This document shows positions 8,979 to 16,549 of a DNA stretch of 18,253 bases, one piece after another. Within the stretch, counting starts at the first letter, position 1. Every line of letters begins with the position of its first letter. The notes below the pieces were generated by a model that was given only the letters and a program-made list of their open reading frames with translations, had not been told where the DNA came from and ran no database searches. The translations under genes were made by a program, and so were the position numbers. This stretch comes from Lachnospiraceae bacterium (lineage in GTDB: Bacteria > Bacillota_A > Clostridia > Lachnospirales > Lachnospiraceae), in the NCBI GenBank assembly GCA_017553965.1, contig JAFZJK010000003.1, positions 1 to 18,253 on the forward strand. Reading direction: 5' to 3'.

Positions 8979-10328
8979 ATGGAAAATATATTTTATGAAG
9001 GTATAAGGATAAAAAGACGGCGTAGGAAAAAAGGCCCCGTAATACTCCTTCTGCTTCTGGCCGCCGTACTGATCGGATTCGGCGGGTATAAGATATCCCA
9101 AAAGCTCCTTACAAAAGAGAAAGAGGAAAAGGAAAACGACTTCGAAGTAGTGTATGTGGATAACGCGATCGAGGCTGCTTCATGGGATGCGGCTGACGCC
9201 AATTCGGGAACTTCGGATTCCGGTGACGGTGTATATAAGCTTTGGACGGAACCGAAGCCGACGGATGCAGCTGTAACACAGGCTCCCGACTATGATGAAG
9301 AGGTCTGGATGGCCGATTTTGTTGATACCAGAGAAAGAGTAGACGCTAAGGGTATATATGTTTCCTCCGCATATATCAATAAAAAACTGAATGATGCTAT
9401 AGACCTGATAGATTCCACCGAGCTTAATGCCATAGTCATAGATATAAAGAGTGACGGCGGCTACATAACCTACAGGATGGACCACCCGCTGGCAAAGGAG
9501 ATCGGAGCCTGCACATCCACTATAGGTGATATTGATGCCACCATTAAAAAGCTTAAGGATCACGGCATCTATACCATAGCTCGTATCGTTTCGCTAAAGG
9601 ATCCCGTACTTGCTGAAAAAAGAAAGGATCTGGCATTAAAGAATAAGGACGGTTCGATATTCCGTGATTCCTCGGGACTTGCATGGGTTAACCCCTATGA
9701 GGACGAGGTATGGGAGTATCTATTAGAGATATGTAAGCAGTGTGTAAACGTGGGCTTTGACGAGGTCAACCTCGACTATATCCGTTTTGCTACAGATAAG
9801 GGTATGTCCAATGTTGATTTCGGTCCCAAGGCCGAGGAAATGACCCGTATTGAAGTTATCACCGAGGGCATAAGAAAGATCTGTGAGGTCATAAAGCCTA
9901 TGGGAGCCTTTGTTTCCTGCGATGTATACGGTGCCATAATCTCAAGCTCGACGGATGCACGTATCGTAGGACAGAGCTATTTCAATATGGCAAAATATCT
10001 GGATTATATCTGCCCCATGGTATATCCTTCCCACTACGGAAACGGATACTACGGGCTTGACTATCCCGATACACATCCTTACGAACTGGTATACCATGCA
10101 CTCATGGATTCACAGAAGGTACTTTATATGATCGACCCGGCTGAGAACAAGGCTATAGTACGTCCATGGCTGCAGGATTTCACAGCTACATGGGTTTCAC
10201 ATCATTTGACTTACGGAAAAGAAGAAGTACGCGCACAGATAAAAGGTGTATATGATGCCGGCTATTCCGAGTGGCTTTTATGGAATGCGGGAGTATCCTA
10301 CACGGCATCAGCACTGGAAAAAGAGTAA
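8979..10328 (+). CDS. Membrane-anchored DUF4015 putative glycoside hydrolase
   Basis: A 449-residue protein with a basic stretch (KRRRRKK, residues 12-18), one membrane helix at about 20-40, a charged and low-complexity linker (about 45-110), then a TIM-barrel domain to the end. The barrel carries the marks of the DUF4015 putative glycosyl hydrolase family: AIVIDIKSD near 151-159, IARIVSLKDP, GFDEVNLDYIRF at 259-270 (acidic residues where a catalytic acid is expected), VSCDVYG and YICPMVYPSHYG. It should face outward and act on wall or other glycans; the substrate is unknown. The start is a choice: GGAGG at 8961-8965 is 13 nt before ATG 8979 but only 1 nt before ATG 8967, and the longer frame from 8952 begins inside the promoter. 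The stop is 4 nt before rarA, so the two genes form one unit. Confidence 0.85.
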   Translation: MENIFYEGIRIKRRRRKKGPVILLLLLAAVLIGFGGYKISQKLLTKEKEEKENDFEVVYVDNAIEAASWDAADANSGTSDSGDGVYKLWTEPKPTDAAVTQAPDYDEEVWMADFVDTRERVDAKGIYVSSAYINKKLNDAIDLIDSTELNAIVIDIKSDGGYITYRMDHPLAKEIGACTSTIGDIDATIKKLKDHGIYTIARIVSLKDPVLAEKRKDLALKNKDGSIFRDSSGLAWVNPYEDEVWEYLLEICKQCVNVGFDEVNLDYIRFATDKGMSNVDFGPKAEEMTRIEVITEGIRKICEVIKPMGAFVSCDVYGAIISSSTDARIVGQSYFNMAKYLDYICPMVYPSHYGNGYYGLDYPDTHPYELVYHALMDSQKVLYMIDPAENKAIVRPWLQDFTATWVSHHLTYGKEEVRAQIKGVYDAGYSEWLLWNAGVSYTASALEKE

Positions 10329-10332
10329 TAAA

Positions 10333-11658
10333 ATGGACCTATTTACATTCATGGAACAAAAGAATAAGAAGGGTGAATCACCTCTGGCTTCACGTATGCG
10401 TCCGTCCACTTTGGACGAGGTGGTAGGTCAGGAGCACATAATAGGTAAGGATAAGCTGCTCTACCGCGCCATACAGGCAGACCGTATAAGTTCCGTTATC
10501 TTTTACGGGCCTCCCGGCACCGGAAAAACTACGCTGGCAAAGGTCATCGCTTCTACCACAAAGTCTGATTTCAGGCAGATAAATGCTACATCAGCCGGTA
10601 AAAAGGACATGGAAGATGTAGTCGAGGAAGCCAAGAAAAACCTGGGCGGATTCGGTAAACGCACCATCCTTTTTATAGATGAGATACACCGTTTTAACAA
10701 GAGCCAGCAGGATTACCTGCTCCCGTTTGTTGAAGACGGTACCATAATCCTCATCGGTGCCACTACGGAGAATCCTTATTTTGAGGTAAACGGGGCGTTG
10801 CTTTCGCGCTCCCACATATTTGAACTCAAACCGTTAAGTACGGAAGATATTAAAAAGCTTCTGCTAAGAGCCGTTAACGATACCGAAAAGGGCATGGGCT
10901 CATTCAAGGCAAAGATAGATGACAATGCGCTTGAGTTTTTAAGCGAGATGGCAAACGGTGACGCCCGTACGGCACTTAATGCCATAGAGCTCGGTGTACT
11001 GACTACGGAAAGAAAAGAGGACGGCTACATACATATCGACCTCGATACAGCATCCGAGTGCATCCAGAAAAGAGTATTAAAGTACGACAAAGACGGCGAT
11101 AACCATTACGATACGATATCCGCATTTATCAAGAGTATGCGTGGGTCGGATCCGGATGCGGCAATTTACTATCTGGCTCGAATGCTGCTCGCAGGCGAGG
11201 ATATCAAGTTCATAGCCAGACGTATAGTTATATGTGCTTCGGAAGACGTATCAAATGCAGACCCGATGGCACTGGTGGTTGCCAATGCTGCGGCAGAATC
11301 CGTAGAACGCATAGGTATGCCCGAATCCCGCATAATACTTGCCCAGGCGGCAGCATATGTGGCATGCGCTCCCAAGAGTAATTCCAGCATCTGTGCCATA
11401 GATGAATGCATGGAAGTTGTTAAGAACGAGCATATTAACACCATACCTCCCCACCTGCAGGACGCCCATTATAAAGGCTCTGCAAAGCTTAACAGGGGTA
11501 TAGGTTACAAGTATTCCCACAGCTATAAAAACCACTACTGTAAACAGCAGTACCTTCCCGACGAGTTGGTCGGAAGGAGTTTTTACAAGCTTTCTGAAAT
11601 GGGATACGAGAAGAAGTTAAAAGAGTACATGGAAAAAATAAAGAATGAAGCTGAATGA
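10333..11658 (+). CDS. rarA: Replication-associated recombination protein A (AAA+ ATPase RarA/MgsA)
   Basis: A 441-residue AAA+ ATPase related to clamp loaders, acting in the cytoplasm at stalled forks and single-stranded DNA gaps. The order is family standard: RPSTLDEVVGQEHI at 23-36, Walker A GPPGTGKTT at 59-67, Walker B LFIDEIHRFN at about 113-122, sensor 1 IGATTENPYFEVNGALLSR, the arginine-finger region GDARTALNAIE, and the C-terminal MgsA tetramer domain that ends with GIGYKYSHSY and a basic tail. The length is normal. An upstream frame reaches back to 10246 inside the preceding gene; I start at ATG 10333 because the family N-terminus (DLF...SPLASRMRP) begins there. The ribosome site is weak (AAGAG), and the 4-nt gap to the preceding stop suggests coupled translation. 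Confidence 0.96.
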   Translation: MDLFTFMEQKNKKGESPLASRMRPSTLDEVVGQEHIIGKDKLLYRAIQADRISSVIFYGPPGTGKTTLAKVIASTTKSDFRQINATSAGKKDMEDVVEEAKKNLGGFGKRTILFIDEIHRFNKSQQDYLLPFVEDGTIILIGATTENPYFEVNGALLSRSHIFELKPLSTEDIKKLLLRAVNDTEKGMGSFKAKIDDNALEFLSEMANGDARTALNAIELGVLTTERKEDGYIHIDLDTASECIQKRVLKYDKDGDNHYDTISAFIKSMRGSDPDAAIYYLARMLLAGEDIKFIARRIVICASEDVSNADPMALVVANAAAESVERIGMPESRIILAQAAAYVACAPKSNSSICAIDECMEVVKNEHINTIPPHLQDAHYKGSAKLNRGIGYKYSHSYKNHYCKQQYLPDELVGRSFYKLSEMGYEKKLKEYMEKIKNEAE

Positions 11659-11698
11659 AAAAAGTGTCAAAGGAAATCCCTTTGACACTTTTGTTTTT
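11658..11698 (+). terminator. Bidirectional terminator between rarA and tRNA-Gly
   Basis: Bases 11660-11673 pair perfectly with 11679-11692 in a 14-bp stem around a 5-nt loop. TTTTG then TTTTT follows on the plus strand, and a run of six T follows on the minus strand (A-run 11658-11663). It can end both rarA and the convergent tRNA-Gly transcript. Confidence 0.93.
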
Positions 11699-11699
11699 A

Positions 11700-11770
11700 A
11701 GCGGATAACGGGAGTCGGACCCGCCTCCTAAGCTTGGGAAGCTCATGTACTACCGATGTACTATATCCGC
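11700..11770 (-). tRNA. tRNA-Gly (anticodon CCC)
   Basis: The minus strand folds as a 71-nt tRNA: acceptor GCGGATA/TATCCGC, D stem GTAC/GTAC with the GG pair in its loop, anticodon stem TGAGC/GCTTA (with a G-T pair), loop TTCCCAA giving anticodon CCC, T stem GCGGG/CCCGT and discriminator T, as usual for bacterial glycine tRNA. CCA is not encoded. It should read only GGG. The T loop reads TCCGACT, so the nearly universal T at position 55 is C. The acceptor stem matches that of the tRNA-Leu at 8703-8782. Confidence 0.95.
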
Positions 11771-11777
11771 ATATTGT

Positions 11778-11795
11778 CCCGCTTTTTCAAGCGGG
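11778..11795 (-). other. Hairpin in the tRNA-Gly leader
   Basis: On the minus strand CCCGCTT, a GAAA tetraloop and AAGCGGG form a stable 7-bp stem 7 nt before the tRNA 5' end and after its predicted start of transcription near 11810. It may guide processing of the precursor, or be the remnant of a terminator for the lipoprotein gene, but it lacks a T-run on the minus strand. Confidence 0.5.
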
Positions 11796-11816
11796 GTTAT
11801 TATTTTGACAAAGAAA

Positions 11817-11845
11817 AGTATACATGATTTTTGCTTAAAAAGCAA
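11817..11845 (-). promoter_or_regulatory. Promoter for tRNA-Gly
   Basis: On the minus strand, TTGCTT (11845-11840), a 17-bp spacer and TATACT (11822-11817). It begins 8 bp after the lipoprotein stop codon. The same bases 11831-11845 form a perfect TTGCTT/AAGCAA inverted repeat. Confidence 0.65.
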
Positions 11846-11853
11846 CAAAAAGT

Positions 11854-13185
11854 TTAAAACCCTTCTACGGGAATATCGAAGTAGTGATCTGCGATCTCGT
11901 GCATCTCATTATCGTCATCCATGTAGTAATCAACATAGAAGAGAGTGAGAGTCTTGGGATCTTCGGGTATCTGGAAGACAACCTTTGCATTTGTTACCGC
12001 ATTAGCCTTTACGGTAAAGAATTCATCAGCCACATCACCGGATAAAAGCCTGTATGAGGCGTCATATCCGCCGGACCATACCATGGTAAAATCATAGTAG
12101 TAGAGGTTGAGGTCTGAATCGTATATATCGGTGCTGTCACATGTGATATCAAGAGTAAGGAATTTCATACCTTCGGGAGCTACTTCGTCCCCGTAAGTAT
12201 CGGAGATCTCCGCACTGTTGATAGTCATATCAAAAAACAGTGTTTCGGCAACTTTGCTGGTCTGATGATATATCTGCTGAGGTCCGTCTGTGGGTTCTCC
12301 CTTATATTCTGAAAGGTCCTCGGGATATGTGATATCGGATATGGTGGCTGCATCAATCTGTCTGATAAAGCTGCGGGATGCATGTGAGTAGAGGAGGTCT
12401 CCGCCGCTTGCCATATGTATTCCGACTACTTCGCCGTACTTGTTGATAACGGGTCCGCCGCTTGCACCTGTGGTTCCGTACTTGGGGTCTAACTTGTAGG
12501 TTATAGCATAATCCTGATCAAGGAATGCAGTACATTCGTATACGCAGTTCTCATGTACATCATCTGTATCCCAGAGGTTTGCGAGCAGATAAAGCTTATC
12601 GCCTGTGGTAACCGTATCCTCTGCAAGAGGAAGTGCTTTAAGGTTTTGTCCGTTATAGAGTGTAAAAGCAGCTACATCTTTATCGAGTGCGGGCACTGCA
12701 GCCGCATCCTCGATCACCAGACAGTTCTTAAGTCTGGCACCGGTATCCTCACCTGTTTTTGCATAGGAGACTTCACCGCCAAGTATTGATGCGGGGAGGT
12801 CGCTGCCCTTAAATGATCCGTCATCATCGTCCGGTACCAGGAAATGGAAAGCAGTAACAAGGAGCTTTTGTCCGTGTACCTTTGAATCAAGGATAAAGGC
12901 GGTTCCTGCAGAAAAATCATCGTCCTCTGTATACCAGTGAACATGGAATGAACACTCTGCTGCCAGTTGTTCTATTTCCTCGAAAGTCAATGCTGTCTTG
13001 GGGTTGGGAGTTGGCGTTGCGGTTTCGGTAACCTCAGGTGTTGCCGTGATATCTGTATTATTTCCGGTACTGCTGCCGGTATTGTTTATCTGACTTACGG
13101 GTGTTCCTTTTTCTATATCACAGCCTGCAAGCAGGAGTGAAAGTGTCAGTAAAACTGCTAAGATCCTAAACGTTTTTTTCTTCAT
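11854..13185 (-). CDS. Lipoprotein with trypsin-like serine protease domain and C-terminal DUF4352-like domain
   Basis: A 443-residue exported protein. A type II signal peptide (KKK, hydrophobic core, LLAG before Cys22) predicts lipid anchoring to the outer face of the membrane. A Ser/Thr/Pro/Asn-rich linker (about 30-63) follows. Residues about 75-290 look like a trypsin/chymotrypsin-fold peptidase: AFH with His114, DKDVAAF with Asp170 and GASGGP with Ser242 complete a plausible catalytic triad, although the usual AAHC motif reads AFHF. Residues about 305-440 are strand-rich and resemble the DUF4352 immunoglobulin-like domain (PEGMKFLTLDITC). Its substrate is unknown. The ribosome site is AAGGA, 9 nt before the ATG. 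It is driven by its own strong promoter, divergent from ddl, and is followed by tRNA-Gly, which has a separate promoter. Confidence 0.85.
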   Translation of the reverse strand: MKKKTFRILAVLLTLSLLLAGCDIEKGTPVSQINNTGSSTGNNTDITATPEVTETATPTPNPKTALTFEEIEQLAAECSFHVHWYTEDDDFSAGTAFILDSKVHGQKLLVTAFHFLVPDDDDGSFKGSDLPASILGGEVSYAKTGEDTGARLKNCLVIEDAAAVPALDKDVAAFTLYNGQNLKALPLAEDTVTTGDKLYLLANLWDTDDVHENCVYECTAFLDQDYAITYKLDPKYGTTGASGGPVINKYGEVVGIHMASGGDLLYSHASRSFIRQIDAATISDITYPEDLSEYKGEPTDGPQQIYHQTSKVAETLFFDMTINSAEISDTYGDEVAPEGMKFLTLDITCDSTDIYDSDLNLYYYDFTMVWSGGYDASYRLLSGDVADEFFTVKANAVTNAKVVFQIPEDPKTLTLFYVDYYMDDDNEMHEIADHYFDIPVEGF

Positions 13186-13201
13186 ATTGACAATCCTTCC
13201 C

Positions 13202-13223
13202 GGACCGAGATAAAAAACGGTCC
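13202..13223 (-). other. 5' stem-loop at the start of the lipoprotein mRNA
   Basis: On the minus strand GGACCG and CGGTCC form a 6-bp stem around a 10-nt T-rich loop. It begins within 1-2 nt of the predicted start of transcription (near 13224) and ends before the ribosome site, a placement typical of stems that protect mRNA 5' ends. Confidence 0.55.
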
Positions 13224-13230
13224 AGCCAAC

Positions 13231-13259
13231 ATTATATATACTTGAGCGTAAAAATGCAA
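13231..13259 (-). promoter_or_regulatory. Sigma-A type promoter for the lipoprotein gene
   Basis: On the minus strand, TTGCAT (13259-13254), a 17-bp spacer and a perfect TATAAT (13236-13231). Confidence 0.88.
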
Positions 13260-13284
13260 GAATAATAAAAATTTGAGTATTTTA

Positions 13285-13313
13285 TTGAACAAAATATGCT
13301 AATGTGTTAAAAT
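13285..13313 (+). promoter_or_regulatory. Promoter for ddl-murF, extended -10
   Basis: TTGAAC at 13285-13290, a 17-bp spacer and TAAAAT at 13308-13313, with a TGT just before the -10 box that fits an extended -10. Transcription would start near 13320, leaving a leader of about 27 nt. Confidence 0.75.
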
Positions 13314-13346
13314 TAGAGGTTGTAAGATTGATTTTTGGAGGTAAGT

Positions 13347-14375
13347 ATGAAAGTAGTAGTTTTATGCGGCGGGATCAGTACCGAACGTGATGTATCGCTT
13401 GTGTCCGGTATGAAGGTATATAAAGCATTAAAGGGAAAGGGCCATCAGGCTATCATGCTTGATGTTTACCTTGGATACAGTGGAAGCATCGATGGTATTT
13501 TTGAGAAAAATGTTGACTGGGATGAGATGACAAAAGGTATTACTGCCGACGCTCCCGATATAGAAGCTGTAAAGCGTATGAGAAAGGGCGATCCCGAAGT
13601 ATTCTTCGGTGAGAACGTTATAGAGATCTGCCGCAAAGCTGACATAGTATTTATGGGACTTCACGGTGACTGCGGCGAGAACGGAAGAGTGCAGGCGGCA
13701 TTCGACCTTTACAATATCAAATACACAGGTACGGATTATGCCAGTTCGGCCATGGCTATGGATAAGTCGGTGACCAAGAAGCTTTTTGAGGCGGATGGGA
13801 TACCTACACCTGCTTCGGTAACCTTAAGCAAGGGAGACGAGTACAGACCTGAATACCCCTGCGTTGTAAAGGTTTGCTCGGGCGGTTCGTCCATAGGCGT
13901 ATACATGGTTAATAATGACGCAGAGTATAAGAATGCTCTTGATGAAGCTTTCTGTTATGACGGAAAGGTTTTGGTTGAGCAGTTTATAAAAGGAAGAGAG
14001 TTTACCGACGGTGTATTTGACGGTAAGCCCCTGCCTGTAGTGGAGATAGCACCTAAGGAGGGCTTCTACGATTATAAGAACAAGTATCAGGAAGGTTCTA
14101 CCATAGAGACCTGTCCTGCCGAAATAACAGATGAACAGACTAAGACCATACAGGAGATAGCTCTTAAGGCATACAATGCACTCGGTATAAAGACCTATGC
14201 ACGTATGGATTTCATGATGGATGAAAAGACAGGTAAGTTCTACTGCTTAGAGGCAAACACTCTGCCCGGTATGACACCCACCAGCCTTATCCCTCAGGAA
14301 GCAAAGGCTATAGGGATCGATTTCCCAGAGCTTTGCGAAAAGATCATAGAGATCTCTTTAAAGAAATATCAATAA
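13347..14375 (+). CDS. ddl: D-alanine--D-alanine ligase
   Basis: Cytosolic ATP-grasp ligase making the D-Ala-D-Ala dipeptide that MurF adds to the wall precursor. The 342-residue protein has GGISTERDVSL at 8-18 (Glu of the first D-Ala site), GLHGDCGENGRVQ, the ATP-binding VKVCSGGSSIGV segment, FYDYKNKYQEGST and the metal-binding end LEANTLPGMTPTS. The Tyr in the YDYKNKY segment is the residue found in D-Ala-D-Ala ligases, where VanA-type D-Ala-D-Lac ligases have His, so normal dipeptide specificity is inferred. The usual Pro after VK is Val. The start is ATG 13347 with GGAGG 5 nt upstream; a longer frame from TTG 13335 would overlap that site. murF follows after 33 nt without a terminator or promoter. 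Confidence 0.96.
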   Translation: MKVVVLCGGISTERDVSLVSGMKVYKALKGKGHQAIMLDVYLGYSGSIDGIFEKNVDWDEMTKGITADAPDIEAVKRMRKGDPEVFFGENVIEICRKADIVFMGLHGDCGENGRVQAAFDLYNIKYTGTDYASSAMAMDKSVTKKLFEADGIPTPASVTLSKGDEYRPEYPCVVKVCSGGSSIGVYMVNNDAEYKNALDEAFCYDGKVLVEQFIKGREFTDGVFDGKPLPVVEIAPKEGFYDYKNKYQEGSTIETCPAEITDEQTKTIQEIALKAYNALGIKTYARMDFMMDEKTGKFYCLEANTLPGMTPTSLIPQEAKAIGIDFPELCEKIIEISLKKYQ

Positions 14376-14408
14376 GACCGTCCGAAAGATAACAGATTGG
14401 AGAAGTAT

Positions 14409-16412
14409 ATGAAGAACATGACCTTACCTTGTATTGCCGAGGCTGTACACGGAAAATTGTATATAGACGGGCAGGAGTATACCCCGGATCTTGCTGTGTC
14501 CAAGGCTTCAGAGAAAAAGCTGCGTACAGAAGCAGAGGGTGTGGTCATAGATTCACGTCTTTGCAAGGAAAACTATGTGTTTGCAGCCGTAAAGGGCGAA
14601 AGGACGGACGGACATTCATATATCCCTTCGGTTTTAGCAAAGGGTGCACTGGGCTGTATATGCGAAAAGTTACCGGAGGCATTTGATAAAAAGCCCGATC
14701 CGGATGCGGAGCCCGCGTATGATCCGGTAAAAGAAGGCGCATATATTCTGGTGGAAAGTATTCTGCAGGCACTGAAGGATCTTGCTGCATATTACAGAAA
14801 ACAGATAGCCGATGTTAAGATATTCGGTATAGTGGGAAGCGTAGGAAAGACCAGCACAAAAGAGCTTGTGGCAGCAGTGCTTTCCGAAAGCTTCAACACA
14901 TTAAAAACAGACGGTAATTTTAATAACGAGATAGGAGTACCGCTCACACTTTTCAGGATCAGACCCGAACACGAGATGGCAGTGGTTGAGATGGGTATAA
15001 GTGATTTTTCCGAGATGGATAGGTTAGGCGCCATGGTAAAGCCCGATGCGGTCATCATGACCAACATAGGTCCGTGTCACTTGGAAAAGCTGGGAGACCT
15101 TGACGGAGTGTTAAAGGCAAAGACCGAGGTTTTAAACCATATCAAACCCGGCGGACTTCTGATACTCAATACGGATGATGAAAAGCTGAGATCCGTGTAC
15201 GAGCTTAAAGGTTCAATGGAATCGGGTAAGCTTCAGGAAACCGAGCCTTGCTTAGCCAAGGGAGCAAAAGAGTCACTTTCGGGCCTTAGAGTTGCTTCAT
15301 ACGGAAAGACAGGAGATGTTTCATACCTCGATATAGAGAGCAGAGGCGTGGAAGGCAGCAACTTCCACTTTAAGATAAAACAGGGCGCTTTCGGGCTTCA
15401 CGAAAAGACCATACCCGCAAGAGTACATATGCAGGGGACACATATGGTTATGAATTCGCTTGCAGCCTGCATAGCGGGACTTGAAGCAGGAATGGATGCT
15501 TTTTCTGTGACAAAGGGTATAGAAGCAGCCAGACCGGTAAAGGGCAGATGTTGTCCGAACTATACTGACAGGTACCTGGTAGTGGATGATTCCTACAATG
15601 CCAACCCTAAGTCCATGATGGCGGCAGCTGATCTCATGAGCGAGAGCGAAGGCCGTAAGGTTGTGGTGCTCGGTGACATGTTTGAGCTCGGAAGCGAGGA
15701 GAACAGGCTTCATTACGATACGGGTTCATATGTGGCTGAAAGAAGCATCGACCTGGCCATATTTATCGGTACTTTGGCGAAAAACATGTACGAAGGCTAC
15801 ATGGATAAAAAGCGCATCATACCTTCACTTGGGGAAAAAGCAGTATACTATGCTACCAAGGAAGAGTTTTTCGATAACCTTGCCACATGCGGCATAAGAG
15901 AAGGCGACACTATACTTGTCAAGGCTTCACATGGTATGGGATTTGCCGAGATAGTGGATAAGCTTGTAGAAAAAGGTACAAAGTTCAGGTTCGTAAAGGG
16001 CCGTGAATATATGGTACTTGATGATATCATGGGACTTCTCGCACAGACACACTGGGCATGTAACAGGAATAAAGAGACAGTGGCAAAGTCCATAGAGAAT
16101 TCGCTCTGCTTCGGAATACTTGACGAGAACGGTGTACAGATCGCATTCGGACGTACGGTTACGGATTATGCCACCATGTTCTATGTATCGGATGTTGTAA
16201 TAGATAAGGACCACCAGAAAATGGGCCTTGGCAGCAGGTTTGTGGAATTCATAAAGTCCGCACCCGAGCTTAAGGATCTTTGGGGTTTTTTGGGCACCAC
16301 AAAAGCTTCGGGCTTTTATTCAAAGTTCGGCTTTGAAAAGAAGGATGATTTTTTTATGGCGATGCCCAAGACCAATGTCAAAGGGATATTTAATGTGAGC
16401 CCGGTAAAGTAA
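14409..16412 (+). CDS. murF: MurF (UDP-MurNAc-tripeptide--D-Ala-D-Ala ligase) fused to a C-terminal GNAT acetyltransferase domain
   Basis: A single 667-residue frame, against about 450-470 for ordinary MurF. Residues 1 to about 520 are MurF, the cytosolic ligase that joins D-Ala-D-Ala to the UDP-MurNAc-tripeptide: VVIDSRL near 45-51, ATP loop GSVGKTST at 143-150, KTDGNFNNEIGVPLTL, MTNIGPCHLEKLG and VDDSYNANPKSM at about 393-404. Some short inserts lie around 86-110 and 270-290. From about 530 the chain becomes a GNAT fold: HWACNRNKETVAKSIENSLCF, FGRTVTDYATMFYVSDVVID, the acetyl-CoA loop QKMGLG at 603-608, and GFYSKFGF. This part looks complete, not a fragment. The acetylated substrate is unknown. 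ATG 14409 is chosen because GGAG lies 6 nt upstream; TTG 14397 would precede it. Second gene of the ddl unit, a direct substrate-supply link. Confidence 0.93.
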   Translation: MKNMTLPCIAEAVHGKLYIDGQEYTPDLAVSKASEKKLRTEAEGVVIDSRLCKENYVFAAVKGERTDGHSYIPSVLAKGALGCICEKLPEAFDKKPDPDAEPAYDPVKEGAYILVESILQALKDLAAYYRKQIADVKIFGIVGSVGKTSTKELVAAVLSESFNTLKTDGNFNNEIGVPLTLFRIRPEHEMAVVEMGISDFSEMDRLGAMVKPDAVIMTNIGPCHLEKLGDLDGVLKAKTEVLNHIKPGGLLILNTDDEKLRSVYELKGSMESGKLQETEPCLAKGAKESLSGLRVASYGKTGDVSYLDIESRGVEGSNFHFKIKQGAFGLHEKTIPARVHMQGTHMVMNSLAACIAGLEAGMDAFSVTKGIEAARPVKGRCCPNYTDRYLVVDDSYNANPKSMMAAADLMSESEGRKVVVLGDMFELGSEENRLHYDTGSYVAERSIDLAIFIGTLAKNMYEGYMDKKRIIPSLGEKAVYYATKEEFFDNLATCGIREGDTILVKASHGMGFAEIVDKLVEKGTKFRFVKGREYMVLDDIMGLLAQTHWACNRNKETVAKSIENSLCFGILDENGVQIAFGRTVTDYATMFYVSDVVIDKDHQKMGLGSRFVEFIKSAPELKDLWGFLGTTKASGFYSKFGFEKKDDFFMAMPKTNVKGIFNVSPVK

Positions 16413-16438
16413 AGCTGAATTTTTAAGTAAAAATTTAT

Positions 16439-16467
16439 TATGTTTAATAGTTAAATTGTGGTATAAT
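16439..16467 (+). promoter_or_regulatory. Extended -10 promoter for the EAL gene
   Basis: A perfect TATAAT at 16462-16467 preceded by TGG (extended -10). The -35 position has only a poor match (TATGTT at 16439). Transcription would start near 16474, giving a leader of about 75 nt. The 137-nt gap after murF holds only an AT-only inverted repeat (about 16420-16437) and no convincing terminator. Confidence 0.65.
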
Positions 16468-16549
16468 AAATAATTAATATGGTTTACGTTGATAAGATGA
16501 TTACAGAAGGCGTTTTACAGTACAGCAGCATAAACAGGGGAGATATGCC

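Noticed and set aside
14397..14408. TTG start for MurF (and likewise TTG 13335 for Ddl)
   Set aside because: In both cases the TTG overlaps the ribosome site of a well-placed ATG 12 nt downstream.
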